A DNA stretch of 64,000 bases from an uncultured bacterium (GTDB lineage Bacteria > Bacteroidota > Bacteroidia > Bacteroidales > Bacteroidaceae). The stretch is from contig CAJMMQ010000003.1 in assembly GCA_905214625.1 (NCBI GenBank), positions 62,001 to 126,000 of the forward strand, in the 5' to 3' direction. The stretch's first letter is position 1, and each line of letters opens with the position of its first letter. Of the stretch, positions 54,525 through 63,842 are shown in pieces. Made by a program: the position numbers and the translations under genes. Below the pieces are notes generated by a model. The model was given only the letters and a program-made list of their open reading frames with translations. It searched no databases and was not told where the DNA came from.

Positions 54525-56210
54525 TTACTTGCTTACTTTAGCCAGCTCAAGATCGTTGTTTGCGTATGTTGCAAGTGAAGGATCTTTCTGCAAAGCGCTC
54601 TTCAGATAAGAAGAAGCTGCGCTGTCATTGCCCTGACGAGCATTCAGGATAGCCTGCAGATAGTCTGTCATAGCGTCCTTATTCTTGATGCTGTTCAGAG
54701 TGTTAGCTGCACCGGCATAGTTCTTGTTCAGAATCTGAGCCAAAGCAGTTGTGTTGCAGTTGATGCCGTTGAGGTTCTGCTCAGCTGTAGCATAGTCACC
54801 CTTAGCCAGGTTCAAAGTACCGAGAACCTTGTTATAGTCACCAGCTGTGTTAGCCTTTGCGATATAGTTTTCAGCCTCGCTTACATTGCCGTTCTTCAAT
54901 GCCATCAAGCCAAGGTTAGCGTTAGTCTCGGCTGCATTGCCGTTAATAGACTGTGCCTTAGCCAGATAGTTCTTAGCTTCAGCGTCGTTGCCTTTAGCAA
55001 ACTCGATAGCAGCAACGTTATTGTAAGCACGGTAATCGTTAGGATAAACCTCTATAGTCTTCTTGTAGATAGCCTCCTGAGCGTCTACATTATCCTCGAG
55101 TGTTGCAGAGTAAAGAAGCTCATCAACGCTAAGTTTTGTAGCGTCAGCCTTATACTGCTCCTGAATCTGCTCATCGCTGCGGCCTATTGTCTCGTAGTTG
55201 ATAATCAGACGAGAGCGGCGGAGTTCAGGAAGAATACCGTCAGCAAGCTCACGGAAACCTGCAGACATGTTGCGGATCTGCTGCTCACGCTCTTCAGGAT
55301 CCTGATACATAGAGAGAACTCGGAGGATTACGTCCTTGTCCTGAATGTCAGATGCCTGAACAAGCTGCTGGAAACCTTCCCAGTCCTGTGCAGTATATTT
55401 ACCTGTAACATCAGACTGAACCTTAGCGTTCTTCAGCTGTTTCTTAGCGTAATCTACAGAAACATTCTGACGTTTGCTGGCAAGTTTGTCGTTGAAGTCG
55501 AATCCACCATCAGGAGAAGCGTAAGCCAAAACTTCTACATTCTTGATGTTCAGGCCTTCCTTGTCAGCGTTGATTTTCTTAAGCAGCTCAACAAACTCCT
55601 TAACAGAGTTGTTCTTCAGCTCGCTCTTACGCAGGTTAGCCTGGTTGATGAGGAACTTAATCTGAGCAGCCTGTCTCTGGTCTCTTACACGCTGGAATGT
55701 GTCGGGAGCGATGCAAGCGCCGCTTCCGGCGAGAGTATTCTTGTAAAGTTCAGATGTAGCGATAACACCTTCAGCCACCTTAACAGCAGGAATCTCTACC
55801 TTTTTCTTCTTTTTGCCTACATAAGCGTCGAAAGTCATGTAAAGGTCGCTCTTCTGCATTTCGGGAACATACTTGAAGTTAGACTTCATTGTATAGTTTC
55901 CACCAACCTTGTAAGCTATAGTCTGGTCGTTGCCCTCAACTTTCTCGCCCTGGAACTTAGCAGCCTGACCTTGTGCAGCCTGTCCGTTACCATAACGCAG
56001 TTCAGGAATAACTGTTACCATAGCCTTTTTCTTCATGTACTTCTCAGGGAAAGTACCATCAATTGTTACAGCCACCTGTCCGCCTCTAGACTCAAGAGGA
56101 TTAGGTGTAACTTTGAAATTGTCAGCAGACAACTCTCCAAGCTTAGAAGAGCAAGAAGACAGTGCAATGACTGAAGCTGCCGATAAGAATAAGATAAGAT
56201 TTTTTTTCAT
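54525..56210 (-). CDS. TPR lipoprotein with OmpA-like middle region
   Basis: 561 residues, lipobox ending LSSCSS. The N-terminal part (about 20-150) is beta-rich. A middle region (about 175-340) holds IKNVEVLAYASPDGGFDFNDKLASKRQNVSV in two blocks, resembling the OmpA-C peptidoglycan-binding motif. C-terminal TPR repeats (about 370-555) include YRAYNNVAAIEFAKGNDAEAKNYLAKA. Likely an abundant periplasmic or outer-membrane scaffold. Codon use looks optimised and even, suggesting high expression. It follows two tRNA genes and probably shares their promoter. Confidence 0.82.
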   Translation of the reverse strand: MKKNLILFLSAASVIALSSCSSKLGELSADNFKVTPNPLESRGGQVAVTIDGTFPEKYMKKKAMVTVIPELRYGNGQAAQGQAAKFQGEKVEGNDQTIAYKVGGNYTMKSNFKYVPEMQKSDLYMTFDAYVGKKKKKVEIPAVKVAEGVIATSELYKNTLAGSGACIAPDTFQRVRDQRQAAQIKFLINQANLRKSELKNNSVKEFVELLKKINADKEGLNIKNVEVLAYASPDGGFDFNDKLASKRQNVSVDYAKKQLKNAKVQSDVTGKYTAQDWEGFQQLVQASDIQDKDVILRVLSMYQDPEEREQQIRNMSAGFRELADGILPELRRSRLIINYETIGRSDEQIQEQYKADATKLSVDELLYSATLEDNVDAQEAIYKKTIEVYPNDYRAYNNVAAIEFAKGNDAEAKNYLAKAQSINGNAAETNANLGLMALKNGNVSEAENYIAKANTAGDYNKVLGTLNLAKGDYATAEQNLNGINCNTTALAQILNKNYAGAANTLNSIKNKDAMTDYLQAILNARQGNDSAASSYLKSALQKDPSLATYANNDLELAKVSK

Positions 56211-56232
56211 AATGAAAGGTTTTAGATATAAG

Positions 56233-56318
56233 TGCCGCGAGCGGGACTCGAACCCGCACAGCCATTACTGGCCAAGGGATTTTAAGTCCCTCGTGTCTAC
56301 CAATTCCACCATTGCGGC
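56233..56318 (-). tRNA. tRNA-Leu (anticodon UAA)
   Basis: 86 nt on the minus strand. It has a GCCGC acceptor, a TGGTGGAATTGGTAGACA D-arm, anticodon loop CTTAAAA (UAA), a long variable arm typical of Leu, and a TTCGAGTCC T-loop. No CCA is encoded. The tRNA-Gly gene lies 8 bp upstream. Confidence 0.95.
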
Positions 56319-56326
56319 TCCACTGG

Positions 56327-56399
<73 letters not shown>

Positions 56400-56411
56400 G
56401 TAAAAGCTGTG

Positions 56412-56419
56412 CAAAGATA
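56412..56419 (-). promoter_or_regulatory. -7 box of the tRNA-Gly/tRNA-Leu/TPR unit
   Basis: Minus strand TATCTTTG, a perfect match, with a predicted start within about 7 nt of the tRNA-Gly 5' end. Confidence 0.65.
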
Positions 56420-56465
56420 AGTTTATTTCTCAAAAGAGCAAACTAATTTACACATTTTAATACTC

Positions 56466-57035
56466 TCACTGTCCATTAATGACCGAAAGCACGCCGTCAG
56501 AGCCTGTTGTAGTGCATCTGTAGCGTATAAGTTTATCCCCCGGATCACCATCTGACACTATTCCGCCGTTGTTCATGTCATAAACACGTCTACAGTTTTT
56601 GCATGTTGCCTTTCCTGTTGTGTCCATCGTAAGTCCATATCGCGGCAGGTTGCTCGACCTGTAGCAGTTTGGACACTGATTGTCGTAGGCATAAAAGACG
56701 GCCGGAGTGTTAAGATTGCCGTAGCCTACGATTATTCCGCTCTCGTTATACGCGCCAAGGATAAGGCTGCGCTGCTCGTCTACGGCATTGAACGCCACGC
56801 GCTCGGTCTGTCCGGGAGCGGTGTTTGTATTAAAGACAAAATATCTTCCGCTAACGGCAATATGGCAGAACACGCCCGGAGACATTGGATTCATGGCTGT
56901 GCCGAGCATAGGACTACGGTTGGCTTTATTGTCGAAAATGAAATAGCACGGATCGCTGCTAAACTCAAATTCGGCATTGGTACACGAGCTTAAAAGCGCG
57001 AAGAGTGCTATTATATAATAGGTGTACTTTTTCAT
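56466..57035 (-). CDS. Lipoprotein with paired-cysteine (zinc-ribbon or Rieske-like) motif
   Basis: 189 residues, lipobox ending LSSCTN. The beta-rich body contains two CxxC-type pairs, QCPNCYRSS (about 120) and TCKNCRRVYDMNNGG (about 145). These resemble a zinc ribbon, or a Rieske-type fold whose histidine ligands have been replaced; no Fe-S claim can be made. Translation overlaps argH by four bases (ATGA). The link to arginine synthesis is unclear. Confidence 0.72.
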   Translation of the reverse strand: MKKYTYYIIALFALLSSCTNAEFEFSSDPCYFIFDNKANRSPMLGTAMNPMSPGVFCHIAVSGRYFVFNTNTAPGQTERVAFNAVDEQRSLILGAYNESGIIVGYGNLNTPAVFYAYDNQCPNCYRSSNLPRYGLTMDTTGKATCKNCRRVYDMNNGGIVSDGDPGDKLIRYRCTTTGSDGVLSVINGQ

Positions 57036-58369
57036 TTCAGCAAGTTTTTCTCAGCATTTTCCATTTTCTCAAAGTGGAAACCGTCGAGACACTGCTCCAT
57101 GAGAGCCTGTATCTTGTCGTTGCAGAGATTTCCGATAGAGCCTTCGTGCGTGTGATGTATGTTCTTGTCGGGCACAAACCGGCCGGCCTCGATGTCGAGT
57201 CCAACCTTCTTGTAGGCATCTCTGAAAGGCATGCCGGCCGCCGCGAGGCGGTTTACCTCCTCTACGGAGAACATAAGGTCGTACATCTTATTGTCGAGAA
57301 TGTTGCGGTTAACCTCCATCTTGTTGATTATGTAGGCTGCCATCTGCAGGCAGTCTTTAAGCTCGCCGAAGGCCGGAAGGAACGACTCCTTGATAATCTG
57401 CAGGTCGCGGAAATATCCGCACGGCAGGTTGTTCATTATCAGCACTATCTGCTGCGGCAGAGCCTGCAGCTTGTTGCACTTGGCGCGTATCAGCTCGAAC
57501 ACGTCGGGATTCTTCTTGTGGGGCATGATGCTGCTGCCCGTGGTGCACTCCTTCGGGAGCTTGACGAACGAGAAGTTCTGACTGTTGAACATGCAGGCGT
57601 CGAAGGCCATCTTGGCCACCGTGCCGGCAATGGTTGCCATGGCGAAGGCCACGTTGCGCTCAGTCTTGCCGCGGCCCATCTGTGCATAGACCACATTATA
57701 GTTCATCGTGTCGAAGCCCAGCAGCTCTGTTGTCATAGTGCGGTTGAGCGGGAACGACGAGCCGTAGCCGGCGGCGCTGCCCAGCGGATTGCGGTTGGCC
57801 ATGCGCCATGCGGCCTGCAGGAAGAGCATGTCGTCGGCAAGACTCTCGGCATAGGCTCCGAACCACAGGCCGAACGAGCTGGGCATGGCCACCTGAAGAT
57901 GGGTGTAACCGGGCATGAGCACGTCCTTAAACTGGTTGCTCTTGTCTATAAGCTCATCGAAAAGCACCTTTACGAGCATTGCGATGTCCTTTAGTTCATG
58001 ACGGATAAAGAGTTTCAGGTCTACCAGCACCTGGTCGTTGCGCGAGCGCCCGCTGTGAATCTTCTTGCCCATATCGCCCAGCTTGCGCGTAAGCATAAGC
58101 TCCACCTGCGAATGGACATCCTCAACGCCGTCCTCGATGACAAACTCGCCGCGCTCGCACACGTCATAGATATTCTTCAGTTCAGCCAGAAGCGCCTGAA
58201 GCTCGTCATGGCCGAGCAGTCCTATCGACTCGAGCATGGTGATGTGGGCCATGGAGCCAAGCACGTCATACTTAGCCAGATACATGTCCATCTCGCGGTC
58301 GCGGCCTACGGTAAACCGCTCTATCTCCTCATTAATTCCGTAATTTTTCTCCCAAAGTTTGTTTGACAT
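57032..58369 (-). CDS. argH: Argininosuccinate lyase
   Basis: The start at 58369 (MSNKLWEKNYG) fits the family; 21 upstream open codons are ignored. 445 residues. Signature loop GSSIMPHKKNPDVFE with catalytic Ser, plus HSGRSRNDQV and MPGYTHLQVAMP motifs of the fumarase/ASL superfamily. Splits argininosuccinate to arginine and fumarate in the cytoplasm. Downstream lipoprotein gene is translationally coupled. Confidence 0.95.
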   Translation of the reverse strand: MSNKLWEKNYGINEEIERFTVGRDREMDMYLAKYDVLGSMAHITMLESIGLLGHDELQALLAELKNIYDVCERGEFVIEDGVEDVHSQVELMLTRKLGDMGKKIHSGRSRNDQVLVDLKLFIRHELKDIAMLVKVLFDELIDKSNQFKDVLMPGYTHLQVAMPSSFGLWFGAYAESLADDMLFLQAAWRMANRNPLGSAAGYGSSFPLNRTMTTELLGFDTMNYNVVYAQMGRGKTERNVAFAMATIAGTVAKMAFDACMFNSQNFSFVKLPKECTTGSSIMPHKKNPDVFELIRAKCNKLQALPQQIVLIMNNLPCGYFRDLQIIKESFLPAFGELKDCLQMAAYIINKMEVNRNILDNKMYDLMFSVEEVNRLAAAGMPFRDAYKKVGLDIEAGRFVPDKNIHHTHEGSIGNLCNDKIQALMEQCLDGFHFEKMENAEKNLLK

Positions 58370-58475
58370 CACAATACTAATTTTATTATAATGCCCTGCG
58401 CCGGCTGACGTCTGTGCGCCCTGCCGGCCCAAGGCTACATTAATTTAAATATTTATACCGTATTCGCGCCGTGGC

Positions 58476-58892
58476 CTATTCGTAAGGAATGGCTGCCAGC
58501 GCGTCGGCAATCTTGTCCACACCGTCCTTCAGCTTGCTGCCTATCATGGGCTTCAGGAACATGGGTATGTCGGCCTTAACCGTAACCTTCATCTTGCTCG
58601 TGGTGTCGGTAACGGGCAAGAGCTGTATCCACATGGTGAAAGGCACGGGCGAGTTGGCCGTCTCAAACTTGATGCACTTAGGTTCCTCGCGCTCTATGAT
58701 GTTGAGCGTTATGCTGCCCACGGGCGGCACGCTCACCGACACGCTGTCGCGACTGAACGTCAGGTCGTTAATCTTGTCGGCCGGTATGCGATCTTTCACC
58801 TTCTCTATGTTCTCGAGATTGCTCAGCCGTTCATAAACATTCTGCTGCGGATATGATATCTGCTTAACTCCGCTTTCATACTTACTGCTCAT
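58476..58892 (-). CDS. SRPBCC-fold (START/polyketide-cyclase-like) protein
   Basis: The start at 58892 (MSSKYESGVKQ) was chosen because residues upstream are Arg/Cys-rich and unlike protein. 138 residues with the pattern of the SRPBCC hydrophobic-cavity fold: an initial strand, paired helices (NVYERLSNLENIEKVKDRI), then an antiparallel sheet and a long C-terminal helix (GVDKIADALAAIPYE). Ligand unknown. Same-strand neighbours argH and pyrE suggest co-transcription. Confidence 0.8.
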   Translation of the reverse strand: MSSKYESGVKQISYPQQNVYERLSNLENIEKVKDRIPADKINDLTFSRDSVSVSVPPVGSITLNIIEREEPKCIKFETANSPVPFTMWIQLLPVTDTTSKMKVTVKADIPMFLKPMIGSKLKDGVDKIADALAAIPYE

Positions 58893-59012
58893 TTTTCTAC
58901 ATATATTACGCATCAGGCTGCCGCACGCATCCATACGCCGGGCGCGCGCCGCAGTGCACGCGGACAAAGCCACGCCACGGCAACATGCCGCCGGCAGCCC
59001 ATGCCGTTAATA

Positions 59013-59645
59013 TTATTTCTTCCAGTTAGCCGGGTCCTTGCGCCACTCGTGCAGCAGCTCTACGTCTGCCTCTGAAATATAACCGGTTTCAACTGCCTCG
59101 GCCACTACGTGCTCATAGTCGGTAAGCGTAACCAGCTTTACGCCTGCATCCTCGAACGCCTTCTGCGCAACGGGGAATCCGTAGGTGTAAGAAGCCACCA
59201 TGCCTACCACCTCGACGCCGGCCTGGCGCAGAGCCTCAACAGCCTTCAGGCTGCTTCCGCCCGTAGATATAAGGTCTTCAACGACAACCACCTTTGCGCC
59301 TTCGGGCAGCTCACCCTCAATGAGGTTGCCCATGCCGTGGTCTTTAGCCTTGCTGCGGACATAAACAAACGGCAAACCAAGAGCGTCGGCCACGAGCGCT
59401 CCCTGAGCTATGGCTCCTGTGGCAACGCCGGCTACGGCATCGGCCTGCGGGAAATGCTCAAGCACCGCATGAACAAGCTCTAGCTTCACATAACTGCGCA
59501 GGGCAGGATACGACAGGGCCTTGCGGTTGTCGCAATAGAAAGGCGACTTCCATCCCGAAGCCCATGTGAACGGATTGTTTGGCTGAAGCTTTATAGCCTT
59601 AATCTTCAGCAGCTTTGACGCGAATGCTTTTTTCAGTGTGTCCAT
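59013..59645 (-). CDS. pyrE: Orotate phosphoribosyltransferase
   Basis: The start at 59645 (MDTLKKAFAS) was preferred; the ATG at 59699 would add 18 unusual residues. 210 residues, normal length. The PRPP loop VVVVEDLISTGGSSLKAV and the substrate region GVATGAIAQGALVAD are clear. Makes OMP from orotate and PRPP in pyrimidine synthesis. A -7 box lies about 100 bp upstream. Confidence 0.94.
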   Translation of the reverse strand: MDTLKKAFASKLLKIKAIKLQPNNPFTWASGWKSPFYCDNRKALSYPALRSYVKLELVHAVLEHFPQADAVAGVATGAIAQGALVADALGLPFVYVRSKAKDHGMGNLIEGELPEGAKVVVVEDLISTGGSSLKAVEALRQAGVEVVGMVASYTYGFPVAQKAFEDAGVKLVTLTDYEHVVAEAVETGYISEADVELLHEWRKDPANWKK

Positions 59646-59742
59646 ATCTGTATTGTTTTTACTGTTTTTAATTATGCCGTGCGCCCCGGTCTGTGCCATG
59701 CCTTGTTTAACGGCATATCAGGCGCGCCGCCTTTTCATTCTG

Positions 59743-59750
59743 CAAAGTTA
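59743..59750 (-). promoter_or_regulatory. -7 box of pyrE unit
   Basis: Minus strand TAACTTTG, a perfect TAnnTTTG. Gives a leader of about 90 nt to the chosen pyrE start. Confidence 0.6.
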
Positions 59751-59910
59751 CGTTTTTTTGGGTGCAAAACCAAATTATCCTGCTATTTTTGCCCTAAACG
59801 TGCGCCCCGCACCTGTGTTATGCCGCAGATACAGCGGCATGCCGAACGATGGCTGAAAGGTATTTAAGCGCAGCGTTTCCATTTTCTTTTATAACGGTCT
59901 GATATTCAAT

Positions 59911-60000
59911 GCGTTGCAAAAGGCCATATTTCAGGCTCTAAAAGGCCATGTTTTGCAGGCTAAAAGGTGGCCTTTTGCAATGCGAAAGGACGTCTTTCAG
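59911..60000. repeat. Array of short AAAGG..CCTTT palindromes
   Basis: GCAAAAGGCCATATTTCAGG, CTAAAAGGCCATGTTTTGCAGG, then AAAAGGTGGCCTTTT and AAAGGACGTCTTTC follow at about 23-bp steps. Third array of this family in the window. Confidence 0.6.
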
Positions 60001-60288
60001 AAAATGCCCAATATACTGTCGCCTTACGGCATGTCGCGGCATGGGTATTACAGGCACATAGTACACCCGACACACGGACATAGTACACCTCATACACCTT
60101 ATTATATATCGTATCTCACGGTATGTCCGCATGCCTAAGTATAGCCACAATGCATTTGCAAACAGTGGTTTTCTTAAAATATGTTTATATACGTACAATT
60201 TCCGACAGACAGCAGTAAACAAATGTTAAAATTTGCGCTTTGATTGCATTTTCTTGCCCAAATGTTTGGAAGTTATGTTTAATTGGCC
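60001..60288. other. Intergenic DNA with two operator half-sites
   Basis: TAGTACAC occurs at 60059-60066 and 60081-60088, 22 bp apart, matching a half of the palindrome at 60298-60321. No gene found. Confidence 0.4.
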
Positions 60289-60321
60289 TACATTTGCAGT
60301 GTACTAATAAACTAGTACACT
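60289..60321 (+). promoter_or_regulatory. Promoter and GntR-type operator of the ABC operon
   Basis: -7 box TACATTTG (60289-60296) is followed at once by AGTGTACTA (60298-60306) and TAGTACACT (60313-60321), exact inverted copies with a 6-bp spacer. A repressor here would sit on the transcription start. Such palindromes are typical targets of YtrA-type GntR proteins, and one is encoded at the end of this operon. Confidence 0.75.
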
Positions 60322-60372
60322 ATAAGACATTAACAGACAAACAATTATTGACAATTAAAGACATTAACAATT

Positions 60373-60858
60373 ATGAGTACAATTATCACAACAGCAACAA
60401 TCATGGCGATGTATCTTAACGCCGCCGGAAGCGCCAACTCGCAATATGCATATAACGCCGACATTGAGAACGGACATGTAAAGACAATGTATGTAATGAA
60501 CAAGAGCGGCAAAAGCCTCAGCGGAAAGCTGAAATACAGCTACACTTACGACGCCGCAGGACGGCTTACGGCCAAGACGGCAAGCCGCTACAACAGTCTG
60601 ACGGGCAAGTATGTACCTGCCTTCCGCCTCGACTTCAGCTATACGGCCGACGGATATGCCGTTGAAAGATGCACATGGAACAGCCGCAGCAAGAGTTTCA
60701 ACCGCCCTGACAGCCGCACCGAATACCGCCATGAAATGAGTAATGCGATGGCCGTTACAAACTATGAATGGAGCAATGCCGAGGGCAAGATGCTTGCCGT
60801 GGACAACATGCTGGTGATGACACAGACCGGCGGATATCTGCTGGCAGAACAGCTTTAA
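60373..60858 (+). CDS. DUF3836-like secreted protein
   Basis: 161 residues. A short signal-like N-terminus (MAMYLNAAGSANS) is followed by a strand-rich domain with YSYTYDAAGRLTAKTASRYN and FSYTADGYAVER, in the style of YD-type repeats and of DUF3836. First gene of the ABC operon, immediately after the GntR-type operator, so controlled together with the transporter. Function unknown; perhaps part of what the transporter handles or senses. Confidence 0.7.
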   Translation: MSTIITTATIMAMYLNAAGSANSQYAYNADIENGHVKTMYVMNKSGKSLSGKLKYSYTYDAAGRLTAKTASRYNSLTGKYVPAFRLDFSYTADGYAVERCTWNSRSKSFNRPDSRTEYRHEMSNAMAVTNYEWSNAEGKMLAVDNMLVMTQTGGYLLAEQL

Positions 60859-60965
60859 AAGGAACGCGCAGCCGCATCAGCCGCAGCCCATACGGCACAC
60901 ATCGCTCTCATCACTCCCATCTCTCCCATTAACAACAAACAACCCATAAAATAAAACGAAACAAT

Positions 60966-61793
60966 ATGATAGAAATAAGCAACCTTAAATACAAATATGC
61001 AGGCGCAAAACAGTATGTGTTCAACGACTTCTGCCTGTCTCTCAGCGAGAACAACATCTACGGACTGCTCGGCAAGAACGGCATGGGCAAGTCTACCCTG
61101 CTCTACCTCATCAGCGGACTGTTGCGCAAGGAGCAAGGCTCTATAACCATAGACGGCATCGAGACCGACCGCCACGACCCTGCCGTGCTGAGCGAGATAT
61201 TCCTCGTGCCCGAGGAGTTTGAGCTGATGCCGATGAGCCTCGACGCCTATGTCAAGATGAACGAGCCGTTCTATCCGCGCTTCAGCCGCGAGGTGCTCAA
61301 CAGCTGTCTGAACGACTTTGAGCTTACGCCAGACATCAACCTGAAGGAGCTGTCTATGGGACAGAAGAAGAAGGTGTACATGAGCTTCGCCCTGGCTGCC
61401 AACACCAAGCTGCTGCTTATGGACGAGCCTACCAACGGATTAGACATTCCGTCGAAGAGCCAGTTCCGCAAGGTGGTGGCAAACAACATGAGCGACGACC
61501 GCACCATGATAATATCAACCCATCAGGTGCACGACGTTGAGTCGCTGCTCGACCACATCATGATACTCGACCACTCTGAGCTGCTGCTCAACGAGTCGGT
61601 GGCCGACATCTGCAGCAAATACAGCTTTGAGTTCCGCTCAATGGGCGAGCCGGCCGACGACGTTATCTACGCCGAGCCGTCGCTGCAGGGCAACGCCGTG
61701 ATAACACGCAGACGCGAGGACGAAGAAGAGACACAACTCAACCTCGAGCTGCTCTTCAACGCCGTAACAAAGAAGCTGCTGCCGCGCGAATAA
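60966..61793 (+). CDS. ABC transporter ATP-binding protein, YtrB-like
   Basis: 275 residues. Walker A GKNGMGKST (36-44), ABC signature LSMGQKKK (about 128-135), Walker B KLLLMDEPTNGLD and H-loop ISTHQVHD. C-terminal extension of about 60 residues. Belongs to the type found with YtrA-like GntR genes, usually in exporters linked to envelope or antimicrobial stress. Works with the two membrane proteins that follow. Confidence 0.9.
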   Translation: MIEISNLKYKYAGAKQYVFNDFCLSLSENNIYGLLGKNGMGKSTLLYLISGLLRKEQGSITIDGIETDRHDPAVLSEIFLVPEEFELMPMSLDAYVKMNEPFYPRFSREVLNSCLNDFELTPDINLKELSMGQKKKVYMSFALAANTKLLLMDEPTNGLDIPSKSQFRKVVANNMSDDRTMIISTHQVHDVESLLDHIMILDHSELLLNESVADICSKYSFEFRSMGEPADDVIYAEPSLQGNAVITRRREDEEETQLNLELLFNAVTKKLLPRE

Positions 61794-61846
61794 CAGCCGA
61801 TGCAGCACAAGACACACATAGAATATAAGATTAAAAACGATTCAAG

Positions 61847-62680
61847 ATGAACAACTTTAATACAAAACGATTCATACAGACGCTCAAATGGTCGGCTCAG
61901 GCCACCAAGAAAGAGATAACGACCATAGCCGGATGCATGTTCTTTCTATACCTCATGCCGTTCATAATGTCGGTTATAGGCACACATGGCGAGCCCGACA
62001 TCGTGGTAGACTCAAGCATACACAACGCCACCATAGCCTGCACGTTCTTCTTCGGGGTGTACACAATGATCAGCGGATGCTGGATTATGAACAACATGAA
62101 GACCAAGGAGCAGCGCATAACGTTCAAGATGCTGCCGGCATCCGACCTCGAGAAGTTTATCATCCGCGTACTCTACATCACGGTGGTATGGGTTCTTGTC
62201 GGCACCGTAACATTCTGTCTTGCCGACCTCTGCCACATGCTGATATGCCTCATATCAGGCTCTCACGGAGCCTACAGCACCATACCCGAAGTGCTCAACA
62301 TGTGGTTTGGCCCCTCAAATACACACTCAATGCGCATGACAGCCTGGGGGATAAACTTTTTTGCAGGCGTTATGGCTGTCAATGCATGGGCATTCTGGGC
62401 TCACTCGTTCTACGTGTTGGGCGGAGCTTTCTTCCGTCGCCGCCAGTTTATACTTACCTCATGCGCTCACTTCGCGCTCGGCATACTGTCATTGATAATA
62501 ATATCCTATATTCCTAAGGAAAGCATCTTTCTGTCAGTCGAGAAGAGCCAGAATCTCGTGAACACCATTGCTTATGTTTATACGGCCGTCGCCATAATGG
62601 TTGGTCTGCTCAACTGGTGGCTGACCTACAGGCTGTTCAAGCGCTCGCAAGTTATCAACAATAAATGGATCAATCTATGA
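61847..62680 (+). CDS. ABC transporter membrane protein, first copy
   Basis: 277 residues with about six hydrophobic segments. MKTKEQRITFKMLPASDLEKFIIRVLY is a soluble motif shared with the next protein (IKTKQQRITIKMLPATNLEKFLSHI), and both end in a RLFKRSQVINNK- or RLYSRMQVINNK-type tail. The two are therefore paralogues from a tandem duplication. Probable permease half of the ABC system. Its stop overlaps the next start. Confidence 0.8.
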   Translation: MNNFNTKRFIQTLKWSAQATKKEITTIAGCMFFLYLMPFIMSVIGTHGEPDIVVDSSIHNATIACTFFFGVYTMISGCWIMNNMKTKEQRITFKMLPASDLEKFIIRVLYITVVWVLVGTVTFCLADLCHMLICLISGSHGAYSTIPEVLNMWFGPSNTHSMRMTAWGINFFAGVMAVNAWAFWAHSFYVLGGAFFRRRQFILTSCAHFALGILSLIIISYIPKESIFLSVEKSQNLVNTIAYVYTAVAIMVGLLNWWLTYRLFKRSQVINNKWINL

Positions 62681-63489
62681 GCAAATTCAACTATAGCCGT
62701 TTCGGCACAACATTCAGATGGACTGAGCGATACTCACGCAATACAATGATAAAAGTGTTGTTCCTTGCGCTCGCTGTATATCTGTTCATTCTTCTGACAA
62801 ACACCATCACGGCAAGCTACAAAGGCATGTCGGACGACATGCAGCAGCTGACGCTGCTAAGGGCAATAAGAAGCTGCGGCATGGCCTACTTCATCTGGGT
62901 TGTCATCAGCGGTACATGGTTTTGCCCGAACATCAAGACCAAGCAACAGCGCATAACGATAAAGATGCTGCCGGCGACAAACCTTGAGAAGTTTCTCTCT
63001 CACATTGCCTGGCTCGCCATGCAGCTTATAGGCATGGCCCTGATATTCTGCCTTGCCGACGTGATACGCGTGGCGCTGTTCGCCGCATTGGGGCTCGACT
63101 GGATACAATGGGGCATCCCTGTGTTCTTCGACATGAGCGGCGTGGCCGGCGACATGTATATCCTTGGCGTCAAGTCGGCAGCCGTCTATGCGGCAGGTGT
63201 GGCATGGCTGCTGTGGGCACAGTCGCTATATGCTCTCGGAAACATATTGTTAAACCGCTACAATGGTGTCATCGTCTCAGCCATACACGTCATACTCATC
63301 GTTGCACTGGTATGGATTGTAGCCAAATCCAACAGCGGTACGGCAACAACAGATATTACAATGACGGCAGAAGCGGCGGCATATACAGCAATGACGGCAT
63401 TCGCCCTATTGGGCATATTCAACTGGGTTATGGCCTACAGGCTATACAGCCGCATGCAGGTGATAAACAACAAACTGATTAATTTATGA
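62677..63489 (+). CDS. ABC transporter membrane protein, second copy
   Basis: The ATG at 62677 overlaps the previous stop as ATGA; an ATG at 62665 is less likely. 270 residues, about six hydrophobic segments. Paralogue of the preceding protein, with the shared motif KTKQQRITIKMLPATNLEKF near residue 90 and the QVINNK tail. The two copies could form a heterodimeric permease. The gene ends four bases into the GntR start. Confidence 0.8.
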   Translation: MSKFNYSRFGTTFRWTERYSRNTMIKVLFLALAVYLFILLTNTITASYKGMSDDMQQLTLLRAIRSCGMAYFIWVVISGTWFCPNIKTKQQRITIKMLPATNLEKFLSHIAWLAMQLIGMALIFCLADVIRVALFAALGLDWIQWGIPVFFDMSGVAGDMYILGVKSAAVYAAGVAWLLWAQSLYALGNILLNRYNGVIVSAIHVILIVALVWIVAKSNSGTATTDITMTAEAAAYTAMTAFALLGIFNWVMAYRLYSRMQVINNKLINL

Positions 63490-63842
63490 AGTTCAACAAC
63501 GACAAAGCCATATACGTACAGATAGCAGACCGCCTTTGCGACGAGATTCTGACCGGTAAGTATAACGACGACGAGCGCATTCCGAGCGTACGCGAATATG
63601 CCGTGCTGCTCGAGGTGAACACCAACACCGCCGTAAAGTCGTATGACCTTCTGGCATCCGCCGGCATAATATACAACAGGCGAGGCCTGGGCTACTTTGT
63701 AACGAAGGGAGCCAAGGACATGATTCTGAAGGAAAGGCGCGAGCAGTTTATGGAAGAAAAACTGCCTGAGCTGTTCCGCAACATGGAGATGCTCGGCATA
63801 ACAATAGACGACATCAGCAAAGCATGGGATAAAAGAAACTGA
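63486..63842 (+). CDS. GntR-family regulator, YtrA type
   Basis: 118 residues, the short form. The winged helix is at about 1-75 (KAIYVQIADRLCDEILTGKY, RIPSVREYAVLLEVNTNTAVKSYDLL), followed by a short dimerising helix region in place of a ligand domain. Last gene of the operon, overlapping the permease by four bases. It probably binds the palindrome at 60298-60321 and represses its own operon until an unknown signal appears. Confidence 0.9.
   Translation: MKFNNDKAIYVQIADRLCDEILTGKYNDDERIPSVREYAVLLEVNTNTAVKSYDLLASAGIIYNRRGLGYFVTKGAKDMILKERREQFMEEKLPELFRNMEMLGITIDDISKAWDKRN

Noticed and set aside
56466..57035. Rieske iron-sulfur protein
   Set aside because: Two CxxC pairs are present but the CxH ligand pattern is not, so only a generic paired-cysteine call is supported.
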